Assembly: GCA_025504975.1 (NCBI GenBank)
Contig: JANUWI010000008.1
Span: forward strand, 1,240,001 to 1,304,000
Length of the DNA stretch: 64,000 bases
Origin: Plenodomus lindquistii
Lineage: Eukaryota > Ascomycota > Dothideomycetes > Pleosporales > Leptosphaeriaceae
Direction: 5' to 3'
The notes under the pieces were generated by a model, which saw only the letters and a list, made by a program, of their open reading frames with translations, was not told the origin of the DNA and did not search any database. Shown here piece by piece: positions 21,286-31,325 of the stretch (position 1 is its first letter; each line of letters starts with the position of its first letter). A program made the position numbers and the translations under genes.

Positions 21286-21294
21286 TATATATAG
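21286..21294 (+). promoter_or_regulatory. TATA box of the pectate lyase gene
   Basis: TATATATAG lies 86 bp upstream of the pectate lyase ATG, a spacing usual for a strongly regulated fungal gene. Confidence 0.6.
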
Positions 21295-21379
21295 GGACCA
21301 GTTCGTGAGTACTTGGGAGGTACTTCTTGTGGTGTACACATATAATCACTCTCTTTCAATATTACCATAATCTTTGATA

Positions 21380-22667
21380 ATGCCGTCACTTCGATCATTG
21401 AGCACTGCTGCTGCTCTTGCGGCAATCAGCAGCACTGGCTTGGCAAAGGACATCTACGTCTCCCCTACTGGAACTGGTACTGGATCATCGACAGCACCTT
21501 TTGGATCGATACAGTCAGCGGTCAACGCTGCAGTAGCTGGCGATGTGATCTACCTTCGTGCTGGTACCTACAAGCCCAGTGCGAACATTCAGATCACAAA
21601 GAGTGGAACAAGGACGCAACCCATTACGTTCCGCTCCTATGGCCAGGAGAAAGTTATCCTCGATGGCGAGAACATGCCCGGGTATGCACAAACGGTTCAG
21701 CGAAGAAGTTGAAGGCAACTGACAGGCGTGCAGTACTCCATATGCGTTGGACGCCTCTCTTCCAAACAAGGAGCGTGGTATCCTGCACATCGAGAAGGGT
21801 AACTACTGGAAGTTCTACAACCTAGAGTAAGTCCCTTGTGAGAAAGGGGGATATGGCGGAGACTGACATCGATCCTTCAGACTAATCAACGGTCCTTACG
21901 GCGTTTACGCTCGTGACGCATCGCACAACCACTACGAGCTTCTCTCCACCCACGACAACTACGAGACTGGCTTCCAGCTCCAGGGTGCTTCCTCAAACAA
22001 CACAGTCATCTACCTTGACTCCTACCGCAACAGAGATCCGCGCAAGAATGGAGAGTCCGCTGACGGCTTCGCCTGCAAGGAAGGCTCTGGTGAGGGCAAC
22101 GTCCTTCGCAACGCACGTCTCTGGGACAACGTCGACGACGGTCTTGATCTATTCATGTTCGGCTCACCTGTCACGCTCGAGGAGGTGTACGCTTGGGGCA
22201 ACGGCTTCAACCGCTGGGACTTCAGCGACTTCAACGGTGATGGCAATGGCTTCAAGTTGGGCATCACGGACAACCCACCTGCCAACCACATCGTCCGCAA
22301 CTCGATGGCGTTCTCCAATGCAAAGAAGGGCTTCATTGACAACGGCAACCCTGGTTCTTTGACCTTCGAGCGCAACACCGCGTGGAAGAACGGCGATGTC
22401 GGTTTCAACATGCGCAGCTCCAGCTCCAGCATGACTGCAAACATCGCGGTCTCCAACACCGGCAGCAGCCAGGTCAGTCTCGTGTCGACTGTCAAGGCCT
22501 CTGGTAACTCCTGGAACTCTGGCAGTTGGTCCGACAGCTCTTTCAAGAGCGTCGACCCGGCCACACTGAAGAAGGCGAGAGGTGCGGACGGAAGAGTCCC
22601 AGCAAGCGACTTCTTGATCCCAGCGTCTGGTGCTGCCATTGGTGCCACCACTAGGGCTGATGTCTGA
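21380..22667 (+). CDS. secreted pectate lyase, polysaccharide lyase family 9
   Basis: Three exons, 21380-21681, 21734-21826 and 21881-22667, giving 393 residues. Introns are 52 and 54 bp with clean borders. A signal peptide (MPSLRSLSTAAALAAISSTG, cut near LAKD) precedes IYVSPTGTGTGSSTAPFGSI, the start of a right-handed parallel beta-helix. Calcium-site aspartates are D193 (ESADGFACKEG), D217, D218 and D221 (NVDDGLDLF). The catalytic base is K257 (GNGFKLG). The spacing of these five residues equals that of bacterial Pel9A as I recall it (D209, D233, D234, D237, K273). Reaction: Ca2+-dependent beta-elimination of polygalacturonate outside the cell, used in plant-wall breakdown. A TATA box lies upstream. 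PL9 is less common in fungi than PL1 and PL3. Confidence 0.92.
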
Positions 22668-22920
22668 GCCAATGCGACGAGCGCACTTGCGCCTTCTTGT
22701 GAATAGTGATACTTTTCTGTAAATAGCTTCTGGTCCAGTAGAACCGCCCGACAATGTACATATTTATCGTCTGGGACCCAAGGAAGGATAACGTGATGAT
22801 ACACTTGTAAAGTCTCTGACTTGATCAGTGTTCTCGAACGGTCTCGATATTTTCTATGGGATCGCCATTTGATCGCGCCACCGGCCTGAACCCTGGTGCG
22901 CGCAGTAGAGTCATGACTCG

Positions 22921-23664
22921 TTACCAACCCCACATGAGCATCCGGCGGTCATGTCTCATCTTGGGCACCGTGCGATAACGCAATCGCTTTGGCCCCATCT
23001 GCAAGTCTCGGCCCATATGCTTGAGGTCGTCTGATAATTTTGCCAGTGGCGATGTTGCTCTTGACCCGTAAGGGTCAGACAGCCTATGATGCATACCATT
23101 TGCATATCTCGATAGTCTTTCAAGCTCTCGAGCCAGCATGAACGACTCTGGACCATCGCGGTCGAGCCCATATCGGAAGTGATGGTGGATGTTGTTGGCG
23201 GCATACATGATGTTGGCAACATGATGGGGTGAGTACTGCATGAGCTCGTATAATTCGTCTTTCAGGCCTGGCTATCATGCCATTAGCTAACGGCGGTGTC
23301 AACTGTATACACTCGGACTTACAGTGGTGTCCCATGTATTGCAAAAGTCACAGCATGGCTTTGGACCAAACGGGCTGTCTGAGAATACCCAGCGAGGCGC
23401 TCTCATCTCCGAGGAACCCAGATAGCGATGCTGATGGAGGTGAGGAATGCCAAATGGAGATTCATAGCTGGGAGCCCAGTCATATGGACAGAAGATAAGA
23501 GGCATACTGTCGGCTTGGGTGTGCAGATATGTACTTCTACCGGCTGCGGCTACTGGTCCAGAATTGGGAGTGTTGGTCGAAAGGAAACCTCGCCTTATAG
23601 CGATGGGCAACTCGTGTCACCACGTACGGGACACATGTCGATGCAAACTCATGTTTCGTGACAT
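22921..23664 (-). CDS. hypothetical protein, three-exon model
   Basis: Exons 23664-23628, 23543-23323 and 23271-22921 join in phase to 202 residues. The second intron (51 bp) is convincing: GTAAGT, a GCTAAT branch and ATAG. The first (84 bp) is plausible with GTACGT and GCAG. The protein reads MSRNMSLHRHVSPGRSTYLH, then FCPYDWAPSYESPFGIPHLH, then a helical C-terminal half (DELYELMQYSPHHVANIMYA, FMLARELERLSRYANGMHHR) ending basic (DRRMLMWGW). It is rich in His, Tyr and Met. No domain, signal peptide or membrane helix is recognised. The intact splice and phase argue for a real gene of unknown function. If the first intron is wrong, an ATG at 23505 is the fallback start. Confidence 0.5.
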
Positions 23665-25159
23665 GGTCTTTGCAGATTGTGTTGCAACACCAGGTCCTGC
23701 AGTTGTTCTCCCTCGGCTACTTCCAAGACTTAGACGATGAAAGGCTTTCTGAGCCTGTATCAATCTCCATGCCGAATATGCTCGTCATTCAAGGAGTAGA
23801 ACATTGAGCCTTGTAGGGAGATTCGGGTTGGAATTATCCGAAAACTTGGCAAACGTATTTGGATCTGGTCTGGTGCCAATTGTGTGGCACCTTGGCATTG
23901 CACGCGTGTAACGCGTGACCGAGCGTGGGCTGCTCAATGAAGATTGAATAGCAAGGCAGCAAACTACATTTGAATTAGTGGGTGTGACAGCCTGGCTGTC
24001 GGCGCGGCCTAGATATCATCTCATGACAAGGCATCAACCCGATCATTCTGATGGTACCAATGTCAGCCTCGAGAAAGTTAGCTCAGATGCAATATCGCTC
24101 AGAGCGTCTCGATCAGTCAATGACCGTCAAGCTATCTTCCCTGCACTGCACCAGATGGACCCAGGGATCTGTGAGCCAAGCGTTCTCCATAAGGTACCCA
24201 TCTCGTTCCTGTTGTTGGAGTCATTTCGAGACCATGTTCGGTGTCGCATCCAGAACGCGAACTACTAGCTCTCAGGCCAATCTTCAACAGCGGAAAGTAC
24301 TGCATCTGTACACTGTAGTAGTTACTGTCAATCCATCGTGAACGCCACGAGTAGTGTCGCATGAATCGCGATGCGCTTATCTGAAACTCGACCTCGTCGT
24401 GCGCATCTGATGTTCTAACGGTTCAGTGGTCGAGGCTGAGCAACACGCCACCTCGGGATAGAGCAAAACCGCGGGTAACTCAACTTGCAAATGCAAAGGG
24501 GAATCATACAAGAGTGAAGAGTAGAAGTATACGGTATCGTAGGCTTATGCGTGTGATGTCTTCTGTCCATGGCGAATCTGATGTCTAGACAAGGGGCAAT
24601 GCGGGGGTGTGATATCCCCGAACTAGCGTGACTGTTAGCGTTGAGGCGAGTCGCGCGGAAAGGAATCCGCAGTCAGGCACAGCCCCCACACCCGACAGCC
24701 AGCCACCGACAAGACGCCGAATATGCAGCGCTGGAACCGATTCGAGGCTACATACTAAGCAGCAGTTTCAAAGCTCTTTTCCTCCCTAATGCTCATTTGT
24801 GACGTGCAAAACGCGGATGCCATATCGTGCTCTCCCAAGTCACCTGGTGGTGCGCTCTCGATCCCGTCTGCAATTCTTTACACAAGGAATCCCAGGGCGC
24901 TGCCCAGAAGTTTGCTAACCTAACAGCAACAATGTTCGCCGTGCCATGGCTTCACACTCAAGAAGGTAGACAAGCTGCATTGACTGCCTAATGATGACTC
25001 TCCAGTATCACAGCCCTCCGTATAGTTCTCTTGGCAAGGGCTGGAAGGCCCAAGATCTAGTCCGAAGGGCGCTACGATTCTCAGTAAATACGAGATGGCA
25101 CCTATATATGTAAATACTGTACAGTTTGATCTCATCAGCAGCCAGTACAGCATCCCACA
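23665..25159. other. gene-poor stretch upstream of the vWA-RBR gene
   Basis: About 1.5 kb with only short overlapping frames on both strands and no coding-like sequence I can support. The last few hundred bases should hold the promoter of the next gene. Confidence 0.5.
25103..25109 (+). promoter_or_regulatory. TATA box of the vWA-RBR gene
   Basis: TATATAT lies 51 bp upstream of the start codon at 25160, suggesting a short leader. Confidence 0.5.
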
Positions 25160-28100
25160 ATGGCTGCTACGGGACCTACGGTGGTCTATGACCTTATGCT
25201 ACTTGTTGACGCGACGTACTCTATGTTCAATTATCTTGAGTCGCTAAAAACATCTCTACCGAAGGTCATCGCGATCTCGAACCTGACCAGCAGCTTTGAG
25301 CGCATCGGTCTCCTCGCATACCGTGATTACAGCGAGGCTGGACGAACAAGGGATGGCATGCTTGAGTGGAGTGGATGGTACAATCGAGGCTCGGATGCTG
25401 CAGAAAATGTTACTGCAGAACAGCTCATGGCTATTGCAGCAAGACTTGAACCTATCGGCGGAGGCGACTATCCTGAAGCGACCAAGACAGGCCTAGCCAA
25501 GGCGCATGCGTTGATGCGTGCTGATGCGACCACGATTATACTCTTGTATACCGATGCGCCACCTCACTGCTGGATGGTAGCCGACAAAGATCGCAACAGC
25601 AACTATCATGCTGAGCAAATCGCTCTCAAACTCCCTACGTCGTATGCCGGATTTGGATCTAGATTCGCGGACTGGGTGACAGCATGTGATCAGTTTTGTC
25701 ATGGACCACGCAAAGCACATATCTTCTGTCTTTTGGACAAGAGCCTGGACCAACACCCTATGGACTCGGGATACTATACGTACCTCAGCACCATTACACG
25801 AGGTGCATGTTTAGTGCTGACTGACTCGAAGCCCCATAGCATCGCCCGGGTAACTGTTGACCTTCTTCTCGCCTGGATGGGCGCGGAGAAAGCAGGGATC
25901 GAGAAAGGCTCGATGCCAGCCAAGTTGAAACGATACAAGAACAGTGAAAACATCGTACAGATCAAGGACGAGAAGGATCCAACCGCCAATCAATACTTCT
26001 ATGCCCACGGCTCATCGTTCAGTGCCTGGCAGCAAACTCAAAAGTCCGCAGCAAAGGAGAAGCTCACAGAGCAGATGCGGGACAATCTCGCACAAGTTTT
26101 GCTCGACTCTGACGTCTTGAAGAAGTATTTGCCAAAGAGGAGCACGCCTGTTGTAAACTTCGCAGAGCGATACATCAGGGACAACGAGTACAAGAAACTG
26201 GTAGTGGATCAGCTCAAGGCCATCATCGAAACCGATGTCACATCTGTGTCGCTCAATCCAGTCTTCGGATCACTCTGGCGGGCATTCTGCAATGACCGTG
26301 AAAATCCAGCTCGGGATGAGCTAATTACAGCTTTTGGCCTCCATGTGGAACGAATCTCGGACGAGGAGGAGAAAGTGCAGATGAAGAACTGGCTAGAAGG
26401 GTCATATGACTACGCTGCTGATATACTGGAAATGCTAAACGCCATTCCAGAAGACCAGCAATACCCTTGTGTGTTTCTCGATCCCACTATTGCATTTGAG
26501 AAGCCTCTGAACAAGGGTGAGGTGGATGAGGATGTCGACCAGAGAGACCGGCCTCTCACATCATTCAGGCGTGATGAGCTTTTGGAGATAGGTCGCTCAT
26601 GTGACGGGCGCATCCTCAAACGACTTGGTAAAGTGCTCACGCGATTGACTTACGTTGAATCTGCGTCCGCTCTTCCAGATCATATTGCCGCAACAACGAA
26701 CGCGGAGGTTCCTAGGATCCCTTTGGCTTTGGCTTCTGCAAAGCACAAGCGCGAGTTCTGGAAAATCTTGCTTCACACAATCGTACCAGGGACGATGCTC
26801 GCCTCACGACCTGCTACGTTGCTTGCTGCATTGTCGGTCCGCATCGGTCTGAAGCCTCTCTTCGAATGCGCTACCGGGGCCATGCTCTTCTGGCGCGACA
26901 AATGGAATAACCTGGATGTGCCAGAGATATGGAATTCCAGCTGCTTGAGTCTACTCATTGATGCAGATGCCGAATACCAAAAGCAAATGACACCCCACGC
27001 GACATCAGCAATGGATAGATTGCTACTTCAGGCCGATCGCAAGCTCTTCTTGTCTCTAGTAAGGTACCATCACGCAGGAGCCAATCTTCTGACGACATTG
27101 TCCGCAGACATCGGATGGCAGCCAGACAAAACGCAAATGCCAGTCGGCACAGTCGTTCTGTGCCGTGGCTGTAACTTTCCACGATCCGTGACCATCATGG
27201 CCGCGAAGTCTGGCGGAAAGTGCGGTCTTTGCGTCGCAACTGACTGGATCAATATAGAAAAGAAGAAGCAGTTCCTGAGCGCTCATGTCACAAAGGAAGA
27301 CACGCACACGTCTAACGCCACTTGGGTCGAATGCAGTATACGCACTTGTCGTGCACAGTACGTTTGCTATAACCCCGTAGAACTCAATGTGCGTCCAAAG
27401 TGTCACTACTGTCGCCTTCAGTCAAGATTGCCAGAGAACGATCGTAGCGTCGACCCTGCACCATCCTTGGAGTGTACAACATGTCTAAGCAAGATCATCT
27501 GGCCAGGCGAGTGGCGAAACATCGCACCATCGCCCTTCAGCTGCACTGCGTGCCTCACAGGGCGAAAAACTATCATCACTGTCGAAACTAGTGCTGCGCA
27601 GATATGCAAAGAGAATGGGCAGGTCTGGTTGCTTAGAAATGATGACAACACTGTGCCGGAGCCATTCACACGAAGCGTGTTCCATACAATCTCCAAAGTT
27701 GGTCCCGAACCCTTTCTCACCAATGTGGAAGTCCTGCCCAAGGTTCATGAAGATATGAACCTCACGCTACAAGGCAAGCGTATACGCAATCTTGACGCCT
27801 TGGTCACCGACCTCGAATCTTGGATTGAGCGTCGTACAGCGGAGAGATCGCTCTGCTCGCTCTGCTTCAGCAAATTTGCAAAGACGCGCCTGATGTCAGC
27901 GTGCCGACGTCACGGATGCAATCAGCAAATCTGTGAGGGCTGCCTGGGCGCCTGGTATGGACTGAACAAGGCTGGTTCCATCATCAACACCGCAGCGCTG
28001 TTTTGTCCCTTTTGCCGTCGACCTCCGGCCGCTCGGACATTGGCAGCGTACGGCATGGGCATTCATGCTGTTGGCGACCTACGCACAGCAATCGAGGAAC

Positions 28101-28564
28101 GAGGACAATGGATTCACGCGTGGTGCTCTGACTGTGGCAAAGCCTGTCGGTACACGGAACGCGAGTGTGCTTGCGGTGCACCCGATGCAGTCGAGGGCTG
28201 GAAATGCGAGAATTGCAATCTCTTGATATTGGAACGCGCCGCTCGCATTGCGGAGGAGGAAGCTCTGCAGACTCTCGCCATAGTGGATCAGCTTAATGCA
28301 GAAGCACAGTATGAAGCGCGTGATGCGGCCCAGCAACTAGTGCGCGAGGCTCAGCAGAGACGTACGGCGCTTGAAAGTCCTACCAAGAAATGTCCAGGCT
28401 GCAAAGCACCCACGCAGAAAGTGGATGGATGTAATCACATGGTCTGTCCAGTGTCAGGATGTAGGACGCATTGGTGCTGGACTTGTGGTGAAGGTTTCGA
28501 TGAGGATGTTATTTACGATCACATGAGTGATGCACATGGTGGAATGTATACGTGGGACGAGTAG
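25160..28564 (+). CDS. vWA-domain RBR-type E3 ubiquitin ligase
   Basis: Intronless, 1134 residues. Residues ~8-240 form a von Willebrand A domain of the alpha-kinase (VwkA)-like type: DLMLLVDATYSM with a MIDAS-like DxTxS, then GLLAYRDYSEAG, GGGDYPEATKTGLAKAH and TTIILLYTDAPPH. A helical middle follows. From C668 come Cys pairs (VVLCRGC, GGKCGLC, CHYCRLQ, LECTTC, CTACL) that may bind zinc. A RING1-like module starts at C899 (CSLCFSKF, then HGCNQQICEGC, FCPFCRR). An IBR-like module follows (CSDCGKAC, CACG, CENC), then a helical linker and RING2 at 1078-1109 (CPGCKAPTQKVDGCNHMVC). C1091 in GCNHM sits where RBR ligases carry their thioester-forming Cys, so activity is predicted. The combination is clear. 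Substrate and role are unknown. It lies next to a broken HET gene. Confidence 0.85.
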   Translation: MAATGPTVVYDLMLLVDATYSMFNYLESLKTSLPKVIAISNLTSSFERIGLLAYRDYSEAGRTRDGMLEWSGWYNRGSDAAENVTAEQLMAIAARLEPIGGGDYPEATKTGLAKAHALMRADATTIILLYTDAPPHCWMVADKDRNSNYHAEQIALKLPTSYAGFGSRFADWVTACDQFCHGPRKAHIFCLLDKSLDQHPMDSGYYTYLSTITRGACLVLTDSKPHSIARVTVDLLLAWMGAEKAGIEKGSMPAKLKRYKNSENIVQIKDEKDPTANQYFYAHGSSFSAWQQTQKSAAKEKLTEQMRDNLAQVLLDSDVLKKYLPKRSTPVVNFAERYIRDNEYKKLVVDQLKAIIETDVTSVSLNPVFGSLWRAFCNDRENPARDELITAFGLHVERISDEEEKVQMKNWLEGSYDYAADILEMLNAIPEDQQYPCVFLDPTIAFEKPLNKGEVDEDVDQRDRPLTSFRRDELLEIGRSCDGRILKRLGKVLTRLTYVESASALPDHIAATTNAEVPRIPLALASAKHKREFWKILLHTIVPGTMLASRPATLLAALSVRIGLKPLFECATGAMLFWRDKWNNLDVPEIWNSSCLSLLIDADAEYQKQMTPHATSAMDRLLLQADRKLFLSLVRYHHAGANLLTTLSADIGWQPDKTQMPVGTVVLCRGCNFPRSVTIMAAKSGGKCGLCVATDWINIEKKKQFLSAHVTKEDTHTSNATWVECSIRTCRAQYVCYNPVELNVRPKCHYCRLQSRLPENDRSVDPAPSLECTTCLSKIIWPGEWRNIAPSPFSCTACLTGRKTIITVETSAAQICKENGQVWLLRNDDNTVPEPFTRSVFHTISKVGPEPFLTNVEVLPKVHEDMNLTLQGKRIRNLDALVTDLESWIERRTAERSLCSLCFSKFAKTRLMSACRRHGCNQQICEGCLGAWYGLNKAGSIINTAALFCPFCRRPPAARTLAAYGMGIHAVGDLRTAIEERGQWIHAWCSDCGKACRYTERECACGAPDAVEGWKCENCNLLILERAARIAEEEALQTLAIVDQLNAEAQYEARDAAQQLVREAQQRRTALESPTKKCPGCKAPTQKVDGCNHMVCPVSGCRTHWCWTCGEGFDEDVIYDHMSDAHGGMYTWDE

Positions 28565-28886
28565 CAGTGACGGGCAAGGTATTTAGTGCCAAATTCGTAC
28601 GACTTATGCAGGATCATACATGACACAGGTCATGCTGATTCTGTGCTACAAATGTGGCTGGTGGTATCTTCTGTGGTAGAAGCCTCTTTCGCTTACGCGC
28701 CGCTGCCGGCTGACATGCACCCCTCACTTCCTTTAAGCCTTCACCCTGACATCATTACCTCACTTTTCAAAGCTTGATGAGAATTCTCCTTCTATTTGCG
28801 CCGGAGCTATGCAATATCTTAGACAATAAATAATAAGCAGCGATCCGAGCACCGGCCAATAGCTGCTCTTTCCCATCAGTCCCGCC
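28565..28886. other. spacer between vWA-RBR gene and HET pseudogene
   Basis: 322 bases in a head-to-tail arrangement. They hold the 3' UTR of one gene and the promoter of the next. No further gene. Confidence 0.5.
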
Positions 28887-30724
28887 ATGGAAGGACACCG
28901 GACGACCTATTCATACACACCGCTCGATGAGGGAAAAAGAGAGATCCGACTGTTGCACCTGCATCCAGGACCTTTCATGGACGACAAAAACCCGAGGCCG
29001 CAACTCGACGACGATAATCTCGTAGACATCGAGGCTGGCCACGCGATCCACTGTACTCTCAGCCTTGCGTCACTAGACGAGAAGCCCGAGTACGAAGCGA
29101 AATCATACGTTTGGGGAGATCCCAATGGTGTCATCCCAATCCATCTTGAAGGACATGAATTTCTTGTAACGGAGAATCTTCACTGCGCGCTGAAGCATAT
29201 CCGTCTCGCAAACCAAGACCGGATTCTCTGGATTGATGCCCTTTGTATCAACCAAAATGACAATACCGAGAGAAATAATCAGGTAGCCCAAATGGGAGAT
29301 GTATACAAGGGGGCCTCGCAAGTTGTAGTATTCCTGGGAGCTGCCTGGGAGAATAGTGATACCGATCTCGAGATTCTAGAATTGGTCGGTTCGAATCCGG
29401 AAACACACTTAGACCTCGCCTTGCAGCCTCACTTTACTCTAGGAGGAAATTCCTTGACAGCAGACGACTTTCGTGATGCTGTGTCTAGAGTCTTCACATC
29501 GCCGTGGTTCATGCGCCTTTGGACTGTTCAAGAATACTCGTTGGCACAACAGCTCATTGTGCAGTGCGGGAACAAGGCATTGCATCAAGAAACACTGCGT
29601 GGGCTCACTGAGCACTTTGGACTTCACTGGTTTAGATGTTGTAGAGCAACAATGGAACTTCATGCGGGTCGGCAGTTTTATCAGGGCGCCGCTCGTCTGG
29701 AAAATCTCGTCTGGATGCATGTTCACAAGGAAGAAGTTAACTTTCTGGATTAATTGGCATTTCATCGCAATCACTATTGCCATGATGCGCGGGACAAAGT
29801 TTATGGCATGCCTGGTATTGCCAGCCAGGCATGTCGAGCGGACATAATTCCAACGTACGAGAGAAGTACAGCGGAAGTCTATACCGATGTCCTCTTAACA
29901 TCCGTAAATCTCACTAGATCGCTAGATATCCTCAGTTACGGGTATGACGCAAAGCGTCTCGATGCGAATATCCCATCATATGTTCCAGACTGGAGTGTTC
30001 AGATCGAGCGCACTGACTTCAGTGGGCTCCTTATTCGCTATCAGTCGCTGACCACGAGCTTGTATGAAGCCAGTAAATCTTCGGTAGCTGAATTGCAGAT
30101 GACAGATGGAATAAAAACCAGACGTAAAGGCGTTATTTTGGGAACCGTTCTGGGAACACTTGCTATATCCGTTGCTGACTCGTCAACTTTTGTGCACGCA
30201 TGTCGAGCTCAGATCGAGAGCACAGCTACCTGCAATCAGCGTTAATCGTCTATAAACGAGGCTTTGTGGAAGGCTTTATGCGGGGGCCTCGTGAGAGACT
30301 GGCCGGGTATCACCCCAAGAAAAGCTACCAACGAAGACTATTGTCTCCACGAACAGTGGCTTGACTGGTTTGAAAAAGGATACGTAGAAGAGTTGTGGAC
30401 TCAGAGTACGGTCTGTTTCCTGGGTTTGGTCAATGCGACGATACTCAGGCGAGATTTCCTCATCACGGAACAAGGATACATAGGCTTTTTGGGGAGACAG
30501 GTTGCGCAAAAGGTGACGTAATCGCACTCCTGCCTGGTGGCAAGGTTCCATACATCTTACGGCCCATTCCCGAAGATGAAAATGCCCACAGAGCGGATAC
30601 GGCTGATGCTACTGGCTCAGCCTCCTGCCCTCAGTATACCTTCATCGGCGACGCCTATATTCAGGGTATCATGGATGGTGAAGCATGGGACGAAGAGAAG
30701 CTTGAGATGATTGAGCTGGTATGA
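28887..30724 (+). pseudogene. HET-domain (heterokaryon incompatibility) gene, disrupted
   Basis: The frame from the ATG at 28887 encodes a HET domain: EIRLLHLHPG, then EYEAKSYVWGDP, ILWIDALCINQNDNTERNNQ, QMGDVYKGASQVVVFLGA and FTSPWFMRLWTVQEYSLAQQ. It meets a TAA at 29751-29753. Reading on in the same frame restores family sequence (AFHRNHYCHDARDKVYGMPG). A second in-frame TAA lies at 30243-30245, again followed in frame by homologous sequence (INEALWKALCGGLV). Near a T5G4 run at 30486-30494 the frame shifts, and the typical C-terminus (AKGDVIALLPGGKVPYILRP, FIGDAYIQGIMDGEAW) continues in another frame. Three lesions make a nonfunctional full-length product likely. No intron fits over either stop. 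HET proteins normally trigger cell death on non-self fusion. The intact N-terminal HET portion (288 residues) could still be made. Confidence 0.85.
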
Positions 30725-31325
30725 ACGTTGAGAATGATTAGCGTTTCTTGTGGGATTTTCATTGTTGATCATGCACTGCTAGCTACCTAATCATTTCGGT
30801 CTTCACACGCCCGCACTCGCGAGCAAAAGCAAACTTCCGAGCCACAAGAGGAGTGCAGTCTGAGGCTGGAGAAACTTGGAAGTCAATCACATTCTGCCAT
30901 GCAGTGGAATTCACAGCCAAGAAGCAGAAAGGCTGCGGGAGAGCGCGTTAACGATGATGGCGAAGAGCGGCAAGGTCACGTTGAGTGTGCGATATTCTGG
31001 TACGGATTGATTGATTGTATTTACTTGTGCCTTGGTTATGAGATCTTGGCCTACTGATGTGTGTTGCCTGTGTTATGTACTTGTGAATATCTTCTTGTGT
31101 ATCGTGTATCTATCAATGGCGAAGTAATGGGTCCGTATGTACATGACACTTTTGTACAGTTCTGAGTCACATGTTGCTGATGACTCGAGAGTTCCCCAGA
31201 GAGGCAACCCTCATAGGTCGGCCTGCTAAACGTGTACTGCGAATTGAATCTGTAGGACGAACGTGACGTAGGTCCACTGTTGCTAACGTAGTCGTCCTGC
31301 GCATCAACGCATCATGGGATTCACC
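30725..31325. other. convergent intergenic region
   Basis: About 0.6 kb between the HET remnant and the LRR/F-box-like gene, which face each other. No gene or notable repeat seen. Confidence 0.55.

Larger units (their letters stand above)
19595..21379. other. gene-poor stretch upstream of the pectate lyase
   Basis: About 1.8 kb without a confident gene. Weak candidates are a 78-codon minus frame (20245-20481) and a plus frame ending at 21223, which overlaps a longer minus frame. Neither has a recognised domain. The right end must hold the pectate lyase promoter. Confidence 0.45.

Noticed and set aside
20773..21339. 188-codon minus frame
   Set aside because: It overlaps a plus frame of similar quality, has no ATG in good context, and covers the pectate lyase TATA region.
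22022..22933. 303-codon minus frame opposite the pectate lyase
   Set aside because: It mirrors the beta-helix repeats of the sense strand. The sense gene has signal peptide, introns and catalytic residues.
29385..29400. GGTTCGAATCC as a tRNA B box
   Set aside because: It lies inside the HET coding sequence and has no cloverleaf partner sequences.
29751..30245. in-frame stops in the HET gene as parts of introns
   Set aside because: Homologous sequence runs up to and directly after each stop. No GT..AG pair of usual length removes them while keeping frame.
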